A stretch of 64,000 nt of DNA from CAWDVR01 sp044869805 (lineage in GTDB: Bacteria > Acidobacteriota > Thermoanaerobaculia > Multivoradales > SZUA-115). Position 1 is the stretch's first letter. Each line of letters starts with the position of its first letter. Under the pieces are notes generated by a model. That model did no database searches. It was not told the DNA's origin and saw only the letters and a program-made list of their open reading frames with translations. Shown here in pieces: positions 1-9,209 of the stretch. The position numbers and the translations under genes are program-made. The stretch is taken from NCBI GenBank assembly GCA_044869805.1, contig JBIOXV010000187.1:24798-88797 (forward strand), in the 5' to 3' direction.

Positions 1-733
1 TGATCAGCCATTCGCCTGGCTCCAGATGACCCATGCCGAGCGCTTGAGCCAGTCCGATCCAGTCCTCTGTTTCCAGGAGAGGACACACCTCCTGCGCGAA
101 GGCTGCCCACCAGGGCGGCTCGGAGGGAGAAAGGGCTTGCGAGAGAAGCTCCACCAGGCTCTGCACCGACCCCAGGCCGCTACGGTTCACCGACTCGGCG
201 ATCGCGCTCACCTGGTCGGCGAAGTCGATCGCGCTGAGACCCGTGCCTGGCGGCCGTATGGGCAGGCGTGCGCCGGTGATCGCCCTGAAACGAACATGAA
301 AACGGTCCCCAGGACCTGACCGAAAGAGGAACTGGAGGATGCGGTTGAGGGAGGCGACATGGACAAGCTGCTCGTGATCCGGGAAGGCATGACGGTCGAG
401 GAAATTCACCGCATTGCGGGACGCCAAGTACTCTGACGCGAGTTCCCCTGGTACAGACACCGAAGCCGGTCGGCAGATCGTCCGCTGCCAGCGGCCAGCC
501 CGTGCGCCCCACCACCCTTCGCCGTCGAGATCTGCGCCCAGATCGGGAGACTTGAGCATCAGCCCCTCTCGCTCGACAGAAACTCTGTGGTCCATCCTCC
601 AGTTGCTTGCTACAAACCTCCGGGTCAGGTGGCTCCCCTCAAGATCTGCCAGTGCCCGTTCCCATAAGTGTTGGTGACGGCGCCGGTCGAAGATGGCAGG
701 GGAATTCTGGATCTGTGGCGGCGAGCCGGCCAT
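1..733 (-). CDS. Hypothetical protein, 3' end off the left edge
   Basis: An open frame reads leftwards from an ATG at 731-733 to the window edge without a stop, giving 244 codons; the gene is cut by the window. An in-frame TAG upstream (about 770) closes the frame, so the ATG at 733 is the first usable start; internal ATGs at 595 and 559 are alternatives, the latter behind a GAGAGGGG stretch. The protein is soluble-looking, with no signal peptide or membrane segment, begins MAGSPPQIQNSPAIFDRRR and is rich in Trp, Arg and Leu. I do not recognise the family. Its GC content looks lower than that of the genes to its right. Residue usage is protein-like throughout (long helices such as SVQSLVELLSQAL), which is why I call it real. 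Confidence 0.6.
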   Translation of the reverse strand, partial: MAGSPPQIQNSPAIFDRRRHQHLWERALADLEGSHLTRRFVASNWRMDHRVSVEREGLMLKSPDLGADLDGEGWWGARAGRWQRTICRPASVSVPGELASEYLASRNAVNFLDRHAFPDHEQLVHVASLNRILQFLFRSGPGDRFHVRFRAITGARLPIRPPGTGLSAIDFADQVSAIAESVNRSGLGSVQSLVELLSQALSPSEPPWWAAFAQEVCPLLETEDWIGLAQALGMGHLEPGEWLI

Positions 734-766
734 GCTGGTGTTGCAAGAGCTCTGAGTCCGCGCGGG

Positions 767-795
767 ATTCTAGAATTTCGGAACTAAAAGCGCAA
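767..795 (-). promoter_or_regulatory. Candidate promoter of the left-edge gene
   Basis: On the minus strand a TTGCGC hexamer (790-795) is followed after 17 bases by TAGAAT (767-772), 33 bases before the ATG at 733. The stretch is clearly AT-richer than its surroundings. The -35 match is weak (TTG only); the -10 match and spacing carry the call. Confidence 0.35.
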
Positions 796-809
796 ATTCT
801 GCAGAGCAA

Positions 810-1688
810 TCAGCCCTTCCGCCTCATCCACAGCGACCCGAAGTGAGTGTCGAAATCGTCGGCTTCGACCGGGCGGTAGCCCGGGATCGCGGCCTGGAGG
901 AAGGCCTCGTCGTGGTGGCGCAGGAGGGGCGCCGAGAGCACGATCTCGAAGTCGCGGTTGAAGGCGAGAAAGGCCTGGAGCAGCATGGCCTCGGTCCAGT
1001 ACGTGGGCCAGCGAGGCTCGAGCACGTAGCGGTCGGGAGGGTAGGGCACGTTCCACGGAAAGTGAACGTCGTGGACGTGCACCAACACGCCGGGCGCGAG
1101 TCGCGGGATCACCTCGAGGAAGAGGTAGGGCACGTCGCCGTCGATCTTGACCACGTGGGTCGAGTCGATGAACAACAGGTCGCCGGCCCCGAGCCGGCCG
1201 AAGGTGGCGAAGTCCACGTCCTGCACCTCACGAGGCACTACCTCGATTTCCGCGAGGCGTGCGAGGCCGGCGAAGGGGAAGGGATCGATCGAGGTGAGGT
1301 GGAGGGGACGCCCGCCCTTCGCATTTTCGACCCCGGCCAGGTGCAGGTAGTAGCTCGAGAGGCCGGAGCCCACCTCGATCACCCGCCGCGGCTTCTCGGC
1401 CCGGACCATGAGGTAGAGGAGCTGGGCGTCGACCTCGGTGAATCCGGGGCCGTAGAGCGAACGCTTGGTCGCGGCGTAGGAGGGGTGCGCGGCCCACTCC
1501 TCGCCGTGCGCTGCGAGGAGGGACGTGAGCCGCGCCTTCATCGCCTCGAGGTCGTAGTCCACGCCGGCGAGCGCGCTGGGCCGCTTCCAGCGCTGGGCGT
1601 GGCGCTCGAGCGCGCCGATCACCGGCAGCGGCGAGTAGAAATCCCGGGTGCGGGCGACGTTGAGCCCCAGGGCGTTGACCGCCTTCAT
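810..1688 (-). CDS. Class I SAM-dependent methyltransferase
   Basis: Predicted cytosolic methyltransferase of the Rossmann-like class I fold. The glycine-rich SAM-binding motif I reads VIEVGSGLSS, and a downstream acidic strand LLFIDSTHVVK is followed by a VHVHDVHFPW segment, the arrangement of the Methyltransf_24-like group often found in glycan or secondary metabolite clusters. I chose the ATG at 1688 because relatives usually begin shortly before the FYSP segment seen here (residue ~17); the frame stays open to a TTG at 1805, which would add 39 basic residues, and no strong ribosome site decides between them. The substrate cannot be told from sequence. The beta-helix gene upstream on the same strand ends at 1837. 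Confidence 0.8.
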   Translation of the reverse strand: MKAVNALGLNVARTRDFYSPLPVIGALERHAQRWKRPSALAGVDYDLEAMKARLTSLLAAHGEEWAAHPSYAATKRSLYGPGFTEVDAQLLYLMVRAEKPRRVIEVGSGLSSYYLHLAGVENAKGGRPLHLTSIDPFPFAGLARLAEIEVVPREVQDVDFATFGRLGAGDLLFIDSTHVVKIDGDVPYLFLEVIPRLAPGVLVHVHDVHFPWNVPYPPDRYVLEPRWPTYWTEAMLLQAFLAFNRDFEIVLSAPLLRHHDEAFLQAAIPGYRPVEADDFDTHFGSLWMRRKG

Positions 1689-1836
1689 CAGGCTGCGAAA
1701 GAGCTTCCAGTAGGCGCGCTTGAGCGCGCTCCGGCGTCTGAGTGCCTGGCCTTCCACGCGAGAAGAGTAGCGGTTCCGGCGCGCCAGCGGAACCGCCCGC
1801 TCCAAGGCGCTGCCCGGGTGCGCTCTATGGGGCGCC

Positions 1837-4779
1837 CTATGGGTTTGCCGGGATCGCTGCGGTGTCGCCCACGCTCGCGAAGTTGCGCAGCGGGTTGTTG
1901 TAGGTCTTGCGGAAGCCGGTCACGGTGTCGGTGACCCGGATCTGGTACTGCACGTTGGAGAGCGCCCCGTAGAACACCCAGAAGTGCTGGTTGAGCGCCG
2001 TGCCGTTCAACACCTTGATCACCACCTCGACGTTCGAGGGGTTGACGAAGAAGAAGTAGCCCGTGTCGCCGGTCAGGGCCACCGCGCGCCCGGCGCCCGA
2101 GTTGCCCTGAAAGTCGGTCCAGTCCATCTCGACGTGGAAGCGTCCCTGGTTGAGGCAGAGGTTGATCGACGACGGCACACAGGGGCCGCCCTTGTCCGGC
2201 GTGGGATCGGGCTCGAAGAGCTCGGCGTCCAGGGTCGACGCTGCCTCGACCGGCTCGGCGAGCGCCGCCGCGGTGGCGCCGCCGGCGTTGGCCGGGAAGG
2301 CCTGAGTGTCGCCCACGCTGGCGAACTGGCGCGGGGGATTCGAGTAGACGCGCAGGAAGCCGGTGTGGGTATCGAGGCCGCGCAGCTCGTACTCGACGTT
2401 GGAGAGAGCGCCGTAGAACAGCCAGAAGCGGCCATTGATCTGGGTGCCGTTCAAGACCTTGGAGATCAGCTCGACGTTGGCGGGGTCGAAGAAGAAGAAA
2501 TAGCCGGTGTCGGCGGAGAGCGGCACGGCCTCGCCGATGCCGGTGCGGCCCTGGAAGTCCCGCCAGGCGACGTCGAGCAGGAAGCGTTGGCCGGAGACGC
2601 AGAGCAGGCCGCGCGTGCTGCACGAGTCGGGCCCCACGGCGTCCTCGCTCACCAGCGCCGAGCCGACGCGCAGGCGGAAGGTCTTCGCCTCGCCGACTTC
2701 CACCAGGCCGCTGCGCGCGGCCACCGGCTGGCCGTCGAGGGTGGCGGAGCTCCCGCTCCAGGCAAAACCAACGAACGCCTTGGCAGGCCCGTCTCCACCG
2801 AACCGCGAGAGCCGGATCGGCGCGATCCGCACCTTGCCCTCGGCCGGTGCGCTGCCCAGGGACTGGTTGCCGACCTGGCTCTTGTCCGCCGCCGGGACGC
2901 CCACGTGCTGCACCACCAGGCCGTTCAGGCCCGAGGCGGAGAGGCCGTTAGGGGCCGCCTGATTGTTGACGTAGACCGTGGAGCCGAAAGTGGTGGAGAA
3001 GAAGCGGTTGCCGTCGTAGCGCAGGCGGTTGACGGGCGCGTCGTCGCGGTCCGAGTCGAAGACCGGCAGGCCCACGTTGTGGGCGAAGAGGGTGCTCGAC
3101 ACCACGCCCTCGACGTCGGTCGAGCGGCCTGCCACCGGGCTGACGTTGGGCAGGCTGAAGATCGCGGCGCCCCGCGACTGCGCGACCGGCTCCGAGACGC
3201 CCGGGCTCACTTCGTTGGCGATGAAGGCGGAGCCCGCGACATCGGCCCGCGAGCCGTTGACGAACAGGCCCCCGCCGCGGAAGGCACGGTTGCCGGCGAA
3301 CACCGTGTCGGCGATGGTGGCGGCGGACTCGAGCAGCACCGCCGCGCCTCCGCCCCCGCCCGCCGAGCCGTGCAGCGAGTCCGAGTTGAGCACCAGCGAG
3401 CCGGTCAGGGTCAGGTCGGTGAGCTGGGCGTGGATCGCGCCGCCGAAGGCGCCGGCGCCGTCCGAATCGGGCGCCACGTCGCAATCGAAGAAGATCGATT
3501 CGCGGAGCACCACGCGGACGCGGTTCTGCGCCACGCTGCCGTCCTGGGCGACGCCGCCGGTGCCGAAGTGCCGGTTGAGGTCACCGCCGGCCGCCAGGCA
3601 CCCTCCGTCCCTGGCGGCCGTGCCCACGGTGCCGAAGCGGCCCTGAAAGAGGGTACGCACGGCCCGCAGCTCGCCGGAGCGCCGGTTGACGGCGCCGAAG
3701 TCGGTGGAGGAGTCGGCGAAGTCCGCGGCCGTGAGGTAGACCGCCCCGCCGATCGGCACGTCCGCGCCGTCGGCCTCGGCGAAGTTGCCCCGGAAGGCCG
3801 AGTCGGCGATCTCGACGATCGCCCGGTAGCTGTTGATCGCCCCTCCCTGCTCGGTGTGGTTGCCGGTGAAGAGCGAGCTGAAGACCCGCAGCGTGGTCTG
3901 GTCCTCGACGTGGATGGCGCCGCCGCCGGAGGCGCCGGGTGCGGGGGAGCCCGCGTCGGAGGCCGCGGTGTTGCCCTCGAAGGTGGAGCTCGAGATCGAG
4001 AGCTCGGCGGCCGGCTGGCGCTCGTCGCTGGTCCACACGCCGATGCCGAGGATCGCCCCACCCGTCCACGCCGCCTGGTTGCTGGCGAAGCGGGAGTCGC
4101 TGACCGCCAGCCTGCCGTCGGTCACGTAGATCGCACCGCCGCCCGCCGCCGGCGCGTGGCCCGGCAGGTTGACCCGGTTGCCCTCGAACTGCCCGTCGTG
4201 CACATAGACCGTGGAGTCGACGATCTCGATCGCGCCACCGCGGTTGAGAGCCGAGTTGCCCTCGAAGCGCGAGCCGACGAAGACTGCCAGCGAGCCGCCG
4301 TGGATCAGCGCCGCGCCGCCGCCGGTGGTGGGCGCCGAGGAGACGCTGCCCTCGAACTGACAACCGATGAACGCGCCGTCCGCGGCGACCAGGGTCACCG
4401 CGCCGCCGATCCTCTCCACCCCCGAGAAGCCGTCGCGGAAGGTCAGGCCGCGGAAGAAGACCCGCCCGCCGCGCGAGGGATTGCCGTTTTCGAAGCGCAG
4501 GATAGGGTGATCGCTGCCGCCCGTGAGCACCACCTCGGCTCCCGGGGCGGCGCGCAACGTGAAGCCCTTGCGCAGGTTGCTGATGCGAAAGCCGTTGGGA
4601 GGCGCGACGTAGGTGCCGGCCGCGATCTGGATGATGCCGCCGTCAGCCACCTGCCCGATCGCGTTCTGCAGGTTGCCCACGTCCTGGGGCACGCGCAGAA
4701 CCTGGCCGCTCGCCGGTGCCGCGACGGCGAGGGCCAACGCCAGGGCTCGAAGGGGGCTGGCCAGGGTTTTCACGGGCAT
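1837..4779 (-). CDS. Secreted right-handed beta-helix protein with two C-terminal tandem modules
   Basis: 980-residue exported protein. A signal peptide (residues 1-26, basic start then a Leu/Ala core ending ASG-Q) leads into a long run of short repeats such as GCQFEGN, DSRFASNQ and STFEGNTA, each followed by glycine-rich turns: the pattern of a polymorphic right-handed parallel beta-helix (pectate-lyase-like or Pmp-like fold). No catalytic residues can be assigned, so adhesion or glycan binding is as likely as an enzyme. The C-terminus carries two copies of a ~100-residue module, each with the core DTGYFFF...VLNG...FW.FYGALSNV and ending in NP...FASVGDT. From memory this module recurs at C-termini of secreted proteins in this bacterial group; that needs a search. 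ATG at 4779 follows a GAGGA site. Confidence 0.85.
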   Translation of the reverse strand: MPVKTLASPLRALALALAVAAPASGQVLRVPQDVGNLQNAIGQVADGGIIQIAAGTYVAPPNGFRISNLRKGFTLRAAPGAEVVLTGGSDHPILRFENGNPSRGGRVFFRGLTFRDGFSGVERIGGAVTLVAADGAFIGCQFEGSVSSAPTTGGGAALIHGGSLAVFVGSRFEGNSALNRGGAIEIVDSTVYVHDGQFEGNRVNLPGHAPAAGGGAIYVTDGRLAVSDSRFASNQAAWTGGAILGIGVWTSDERQPAAELSISSSTFEGNTAASDAGSPAPGASGGGAIHVEDQTTLRVFSSLFTGNHTEQGGAINSYRAIVEIADSAFRGNFAEADGADVPIGGAVYLTAADFADSSTDFGAVNRRSGELRAVRTLFQGRFGTVGTAARDGGCLAAGGDLNRHFGTGGVAQDGSVAQNRVRVVLRESIFFDCDVAPDSDGAGAFGGAIHAQLTDLTLTGSLVLNSDSLHGSAGGGGGAAVLLESAATIADTVFAGNRAFRGGGLFVNGSRADVAGSAFIANEVSPGVSEPVAQSRGAAIFSLPNVSPVAGRSTDVEGVVSSTLFAHNVGLPVFDSDRDDAPVNRLRYDGNRFFSTTFGSTVYVNNQAAPNGLSASGLNGLVVQHVGVPAADKSQVGNQSLGSAPAEGKVRIAPIRLSRFGGDGPAKAFVGFAWSGSSATLDGQPVAARSGLVEVGEAKTFRLRVGSALVSEDAVGPDSCSTRGLLCVSGQRFLLDVAWRDFQGRTGIGEAVPLSADTGYFFFFDPANVELISKVLNGTQINGRFWLFYGALSNVEYELRGLDTHTGFLRVYSNPPRQFASVGDTQAFPANAGGATAAALAEPVEAASTLDAELFEPDPTPDKGGPCVPSSINLCLNQGRFHVEMDWTDFQGNSGAGRAVALTGDTGYFFFVNPSNVEVVIKVLNGTALNQHFWVFYGALSNVQYQIRVTDTVTGFRKTYNNPLRNFASVGDTAAIPANP

Positions 4780-4925
4780 CGTTCCGTCCTCGGGATGCGA
4801 TCCAGGCTAGCCTGGAGGAGACGCCGCGGAACCTCCCAAAAGTCCGGTCTCCGGCCTGACTTGTTGGAGGGCGCCTCGACGCGCAGTCGGGCGTTTCTAC
4901 CGGGCCGGGTCGAGGGGTGCAGTCC

Positions 4926-6650
4926 CTAGCGACCCGGCCGGAGCGCGAGGATCAACCCCAGGAGGCCCAGGGCCACGGCGGGGATCCACAGGGCCTTCGA
5001 AGCGAGCATCGCCGCCCCCAGGATGCAGAACCCTGCGAAGACCGTGCCGCGGATGCCGGAGAAGGGGTTGTCCGGCGGCCGCTTGGTAGCCTGCTCGACG
5101 AGCTTCAGCCCCTCGGAGACCAGCATCGGCACCTTGGCCAGCGCGTCGACCACCTCGGGCGCCTCGCGCAGGCCCTCGCGCAGGAAGCGCAGCGGGCTGA
5201 ACTGGTGCAGAAAGATCCGGTTGACGTGCTTCTGCGACACGGCGGCGACGTCGAAGCCGGGCTTCAGGACCTGCCCCACGCCCTCGAAAGTCACCAGCGC
5301 CTTGACCATCAGCACCATCTCGACCGGAAAGTACATGCGGTACTTGCCGGCCTTGCCCACCGATTCGAGGATGAGCTGCGCCAGCGAGAAGTCGGCGAAG
5401 TTGGCGGCGTAGCGCCAGCGGCGCGAGATGTCGGCCACCTCGCGGCGGAAGCCCGTGGGGTCGGCGCCGGGGGCCGCGCTGGCGAGCGCCACCAGGTAGC
5501 GGCTCGCGGTCTCGGCTTCGCCCATCACCAGCGAGTAGTAGTAGTAGAGCATCGAGCGGCGGAGCTGGTCTTCGAAGCGGCCCACCATGCCGAGGTCGAT
5601 GAAGCCGCAGCGCACGCCGGCGCCCGAGCGCCCGGGCAGCACCAGGAGGTTCCCCGGGTGCAGGTCGGCGTGGAAGAAGCCGTCCTGGTAGAGCATGCGG
5701 ATGATCGCCGCGGCGCCGAGATCGACCAGCCGGTCGCGCTCTGCCTCGGAGAGCTCGAGGGCGCGCGGGTCGTTGGGTTTGAAGCCCTTCAGGAACTCCA
5801 TGCACAGCACGCGGTCGCTCGAGTAGCGGCGGTAGATCTTGGGGAAGACCACGTCCGGCACGTCTTTGAAGTTGGCGGTGAAGGTCTCGGCGTTGTCGGC
5901 CTCGAGGCGCAGATCTACCTCGCGTAGGGTGTAGTCCACGAACTCGCGGATCACCCGTTTGGGCTGGAAGCGGGAGAGGAAGACCTGCAAGAAAGACCCG
6001 AAGAGCTTGAGCAGCACCGCGTCGCGCCGCAGCAGCTCCCGGATCAGCGGCTTGACCACTTTCAAGATCACCTCGTCGCCCTCGACCGTCCGCGCGCGGT
6101 GCGTCTGGGCGATCGAAGCCGAGCCCAGGGGCTGCGGGTCGACCCACGAGAACATCTGGTCGATGGGCCGGTCGAGGCTGTCGGCGATCAGCTCGAGGTA
6201 GCGCGGGAAGGGCACCACCGGCAGGCGGTCCAGCAGATTCTTGAGCTCGCTGGTGACGGCGGTGGGCAGCAGATCCTCGCGCAAGGCCAGCACCTGCCCG
6301 AGCTTGATGTAGGTCGGGCCCAGGATCTCGAGGCGGCGGCGGAACTGCACCGGGAAGGGCAGGCGGGCGAGCCGGCGCGACAGGAAGGGTCTGAGCAGCA
6401 GGGCCCAGAGCTGGAGGACGCGAAACTTGAAGCCCCGCTTGAGCTCGGGAGGCCGATCGCGGGTGGCCGCCACCAGGGCGCCCAGCAGCATGCCGGCGAG
6501 GTGACGGTTGGTGGTGAACAGGCGCCGGACGAGGCCCGGCGGCCGGGTCTCGATCAGGATCTCCCAGGCGGGGTCGGATGAGGCATGAGCCTCGGCCGGT
6601 GGAGGAGGGGACCCGGCTGGCGTCTGGTCCGCGGTCGTGAGCGGGTTCAC
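4926..6650 (-). CDS. ABC1/UbiB (AarF)-family protein kinase-like protein
   Basis: 574 residues, usual length for the ABC1/ADCK/UbiB family of atypical kinases, which support ubiquinone biosynthesis or related lipid handling. The family KxGQ signature is KLGQ at 116-119, the Ala-rich nucleotide loop GSASIAQ is near 177-182, the ATP-binding lysine is near 197 (VILKVVK), the catalytic loop is HADLHPGN at 327-334 and the metal-binding motif is IDLG at 351-354. A C-terminal stretch (about 540-570) contains one or two hydrophobic segments typical of UbiB membrane anchoring. The start is a GTG at 6650 with a poor ribosome site. It is divergent from purA across 213 bases. I leave out ubiB because bacterial paralogues of this family are not all quinone genes. 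Confidence 0.9.
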   Translation of the reverse strand: MNPLTTADQTPAGSPPPPAEAHASSDPAWEILIETRPPGLVRRLFTTNRHLAGMLLGALVAATRDRPPELKRGFKFRVLQLWALLLRPFLSRRLARLPFPVQFRRRLEILGPTYIKLGQVLALREDLLPTAVTSELKNLLDRLPVVPFPRYLELIADSLDRPIDQMFSWVDPQPLGSASIAQTHRARTVEGDEVILKVVKPLIRELLRRDAVLLKLFGSFLQVFLSRFQPKRVIREFVDYTLREVDLRLEADNAETFTANFKDVPDVVFPKIYRRYSSDRVLCMEFLKGFKPNDPRALELSEAERDRLVDLGAAAIIRMLYQDGFFHADLHPGNLLVLPGRSGAGVRCGFIDLGMVGRFEDQLRRSMLYYYYSLVMGEAETASRYLVALASAAPGADPTGFRREVADISRRWRYAANFADFSLAQLILESVGKAGKYRMYFPVEMVLMVKALVTFEGVGQVLKPGFDVAAVSQKHVNRIFLHQFSPLRFLREGLREAPEVVDALAKVPMLVSEGLKLVEQATKRPPDNPFSGIRGTVFAGFCILGAAMLASKALWIPAVALGLLGLILALRPGR

Positions 6651-6691
6651 CTGCGCAGAGCATAGTCGCTCGCACTGCTCAAAGCCACGCA

Positions 6692-6753
6692 GTAGGGGCG
6701 ACCCTCGTGGTCGCCCTGGTCGGAGCGCGGGCAGGCACGAGGCCTGCCCCTAC
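6692..6753. repeat. Small intergenic palindromic repeat (REP/MITE-like)
   Basis: A 62-base element in the divergent ubiB-like/purA spacer. It is bounded by GTAGGGGC (6692-6699) and its inverse GCCCCTAC (6746-6753) and holds two internal hairpins, GGGCGACC/GGTCGCCC (6696-6716) and GGGCAGGC/GCCTGCCC (6729-6749). Elements of this shape are common between genes in GC-rich bacteria. Only one copy is visible here. Confidence 0.65.
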
Positions 6754-6863
6754 AACCCGTCCTGGGCGCCTGTCTCAGCCTTGCCGCTCCAGAACCCTTC
6801 TGCTAGCCTGCGCGCGGCCCGCGCACGCGGGCTTTCGCGTGTTTGCACCCCCGAGGATCCGTC

Positions 6864-8192
6864 ATGGCGAACGTCGTCATCAGCGGCATGCAGTGGGGCG
6901 ACGAAGGCAAGGGCAAGATCGTCGACCTGATCTGCCCGGCCTTCGACCTCGTGGCCCGCTTCCAGGGCGGCCACAACGCCGGCCACACCGTGAAGTTCGG
7001 CGAGCGCCACTTCGCGCTGCGGCTGATCCCCTCCGGAATCGTCCATCCCGATATGCAGTGCGTGCTGGGCAACGGCATGGTGCTGGCCCCCGATGCCTTC
7101 TTCGAGGAGCTCGGAGAGCTCACCGCCGCGGGCGTGGACGCCGGCGGCCGGCTGTGGATCTCGGAGCGCGCCCAGGTGCTCTTGCCCGAGCACGCCGCGC
7201 TCGACCAGGCGCGGGAGGCGGCCAAGGACCGCCGTCGCATCGGCACCACGGCGCGCGGCATCGGCCCGGCCTACGAGAGCAAGGCGGCCCGCTTCGGCGT
7301 GAGGGCCGTGGACCTCTTCGCCTCCGATCTAGAGCCGCGGCTCGCCGACCTGCTGTCGCAGATCGATCGTGGCGAGGAGGCCGGTGCCGACCGCGTCGCT
7401 GCGCTGGTCGAGCGCTGCAGGCGTTGGGGACAGCAACTCAAGCCCTTCCTCTGCGACACGGCGCGCCTGCTCAACCGGGCCGTGGAGCGTGGAGACTGCG
7501 TGCTCTTCGAGGGCGCTCAGGGCGCGCTCCTCGACGTGGACCACGGCACCTACCCGTTCGTCACCAGTTCCAGCACCACCGCCGGCGGCGCCGCCACAGG
7601 CACCGGCGTGCCGCCGACCGCGCTCTCCGGCGCCATCGGCGTGCTCAAGGCCTACACCACGCGCGTCGGCGGCGGGCCGTTCCCGACGGAGCTCACCGGC
7701 GACACCGGCGAACGCCTGCGCCGCCGCGGCAACGAGTTCGGCACGGTGACCGGCCGGCCGCGGCGCTGCGGCTGGTTCGACTCCGTGGCCGCTTCCTACG
7801 CCTGCATGCTGAACGGCATCGACGGGGTGGCGCTGACCAAGCTCGACATCCTCGACGATCTCGACGAGATCCCGGTGTGCGTGGGCTACTCGATCCACGG
7901 CACGGTGACCCGCGACTTCCCGGCGAGCCTCGACGCGCTGGCCGCGGCCGAACCGGTCTACGAGACGCTGCCGGGCTGGAAGCAGCCCACCACCGGCCTG
8001 CTGGAGCACGCCGAGCTGCCGCCCGCGGCGCACGCCTACGTCCGCTTCCTCGAGAGCCAGGTCGGAGCGCCGGTGGTCATGATCTCGACCGGCCCCCGGC
8101 GCGAGGAGACCATCCTGAGAAGCGACAGCCCGGTGCTCGAGCGCCTCACCAGCGGCAGGCTGGCGAGCGTGCTGGCGGAACGGGGAGCGTAG
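6864..8192 (+). CDS. purA: Adenylosuccinate synthetase
   Basis: Catalyses the GTP-dependent joining of IMP and aspartate to form adenylosuccinate, the first committed step of AMP synthesis, in the cytosol. 442 residues, close to the family's usual ~430. Visible signatures are the P-loop GDEGKGK with the preceding QWGDEG at the N-terminus, GGHNAGHTV about residue 37-45 with the catalytic His, the TTARGIGPAYE segment, and the substrate loop after GAQGALLDVDHGTYPFVTSS. The frame remains open to a TTG at 6843, but the ATG at 6864 has a GAGG site eight bases upstream and gives the family's standard MANVVISG start. It ends 29 bases before the convergent gene at 8222. Confidence 0.97.
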   Translation: MANVVISGMQWGDEGKGKIVDLICPAFDLVARFQGGHNAGHTVKFGERHFALRLIPSGIVHPDMQCVLGNGMVLAPDAFFEELGELTAAGVDAGGRLWISERAQVLLPEHAALDQAREAAKDRRRIGTTARGIGPAYESKAARFGVRAVDLFASDLEPRLADLLSQIDRGEEAGADRVAALVERCRRWGQQLKPFLCDTARLLNRAVERGDCVLFEGAQGALLDVDHGTYPFVTSSSTTAGGAATGTGVPPTALSGAIGVLKAYTTRVGGGPFPTELTGDTGERLRRRGNEFGTVTGRPRRCGWFDSVAASYACMLNGIDGVALTKLDILDDLDEIPVCVGYSIHGTVTRDFPASLDALAAAEPVYETLPGWKQPTTGLLEHAELPPAAHAYVRFLESQVGAPVVMISTGPRREETILRSDSPVLERLTSGRLASVLAERGA

Positions 8193-8221
8193 CCCCCGGC
8201 CCGCCGGCTCCGCGGCAGCGG

Positions 8222-9181
8222 TCAGCTCGGCCCCGGCGAGCGGGAGTCGGGCAGCGCTGCCTCGCCGCGCTCCCGCTCCCGCATCCGGTAGTGGAGCCGC
8301 AGCATCACGATCCCGAGGAAGCGCACCTCGTGATCGCAACGCGGGATTCCCTCTTCGTCGGTATAGACCTCGAACCTCTCGCGCAGCGTCTTGAGGTAGC
8401 GGACCTTGAGGCGCTCGGCATCGAGCTCGAGCACCCGGTAGAAGCCCACGTCGCCGAAGCCCTCGCCTGCAGACAGCAGGCGGAAGCGGCCCTCGGCGCT
8501 GTACTCGGGGCGAAGCAGGACGGTCGCGTTGCCGCGCGGCACGGGGAAGACGACCTTCACGCAGGGGGAGGGGCGAGCGGGCGGCCGCACCGTGCTGTAG
8601 AAGCCGGTGTAGATGACCAGGCCGCTGCTCACGATACGCCTCTGCCAGCCGGTGTGGGCGACGCGACCGGATGCATCGCGGAGCGGGAGCACCTCGCTGG
8701 TCATGCCGCGGCTGGTCTCCAGGCCGAAGATCGGGAAGTTGAGCTGGTTCATGACGCGGCTCACGGTGTAGACGATGAGCCAGAGGAAGAACCTGCCGGG
8801 AAAGCGCGTCTCCGACCAGACGTCGAGCTCGAAGCGCGACGTGCGCTCGTAGAAGCGCCGCACCAGCGGATCGGCCTTGGTGACGTCGAAGCCCGGCCCC
8901 GCGAGCACGTCGAAGTCGGCCAGCAGCCCGGCATCGCCGGACGCGGCATCGAGGGTGAGCCTTTCGCGCTCGGCGAAACGCTCGTAGGGCCGATCGTCCC
9001 TTGGGCCCGACACAGGGTTCAGGGCCGGGCCGACCGGGCCGAGCAACCACGGCAGGTCGGACTTGCGGACCGTGCGCCCAAAGAGGTGCAGGTAGGAATG
9101 GATGATCCCCAGGCCGATGGCACCCAGCAGGCGCTGGAGCCGGTTCGGCCGGCCGTCGTTCGTCGTGGAGCGCTTGCTCAC
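8222..9181 (-). CDS. Conserved hypothetical protein
   Basis: 319 residues, no signal peptide. The N-terminal third contains the segment LNPVSGPRDDRPYERF and a helix-rich region RRFYERTSRFELDVWSET, followed by one hydrophobic stretch (FFLWLIVYTVSRVM). The C-terminal half is rich in beta-strand-like segments (GFGDVGFYRVLELDAERLKV, split here by turns). I do not recognise a catalytic motif and do not assign a function. The start is a GTG at 9181 with a good GGAGG site five bases upstream. It lies 28 bases after the MFS transporter gene on the same strand, so the two are probably cotranscribed. Confidence 0.7.
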   Translation of the reverse strand: MSKRSTTNDGRPNRLQRLLGAIGLGIIHSYLHLFGRTVRKSDLPWLLGPVGPALNPVSGPRDDRPYERFAERERLTLDAASGDAGLLADFDVLAGPGFDVTKADPLVRRFYERTSRFELDVWSETRFPGRFFLWLIVYTVSRVMNQLNFPIFGLETSRGMTSEVLPLRDASGRVAHTGWQRRIVSSGLVIYTGFYSTVRPPARPSPCVKVVFPVPRGNATVLLRPEYSAEGRFRLLSAGEGFGDVGFYRVLELDAERLKVRYLKTLRERFEVYTDEEGIPRCDHEVRFLGIVMLRLHYRMRERERGEAALPDSRSPGPS

Positions 9182-9209
9182 CGATCCTCCGCCGGGAACA
9201 CGCTTCGCG

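Noticed and set aside
1984..4929. Long open frame on the plus strand, antisense to the beta-helix gene.
   Set aside because: It mirrors the codon pattern of the minus-strand gene, has no signal or domain, and arises from the high GC content; the same holds for many long antisense frames, such as those opposite the propeller, GT2 and TrbE genes.
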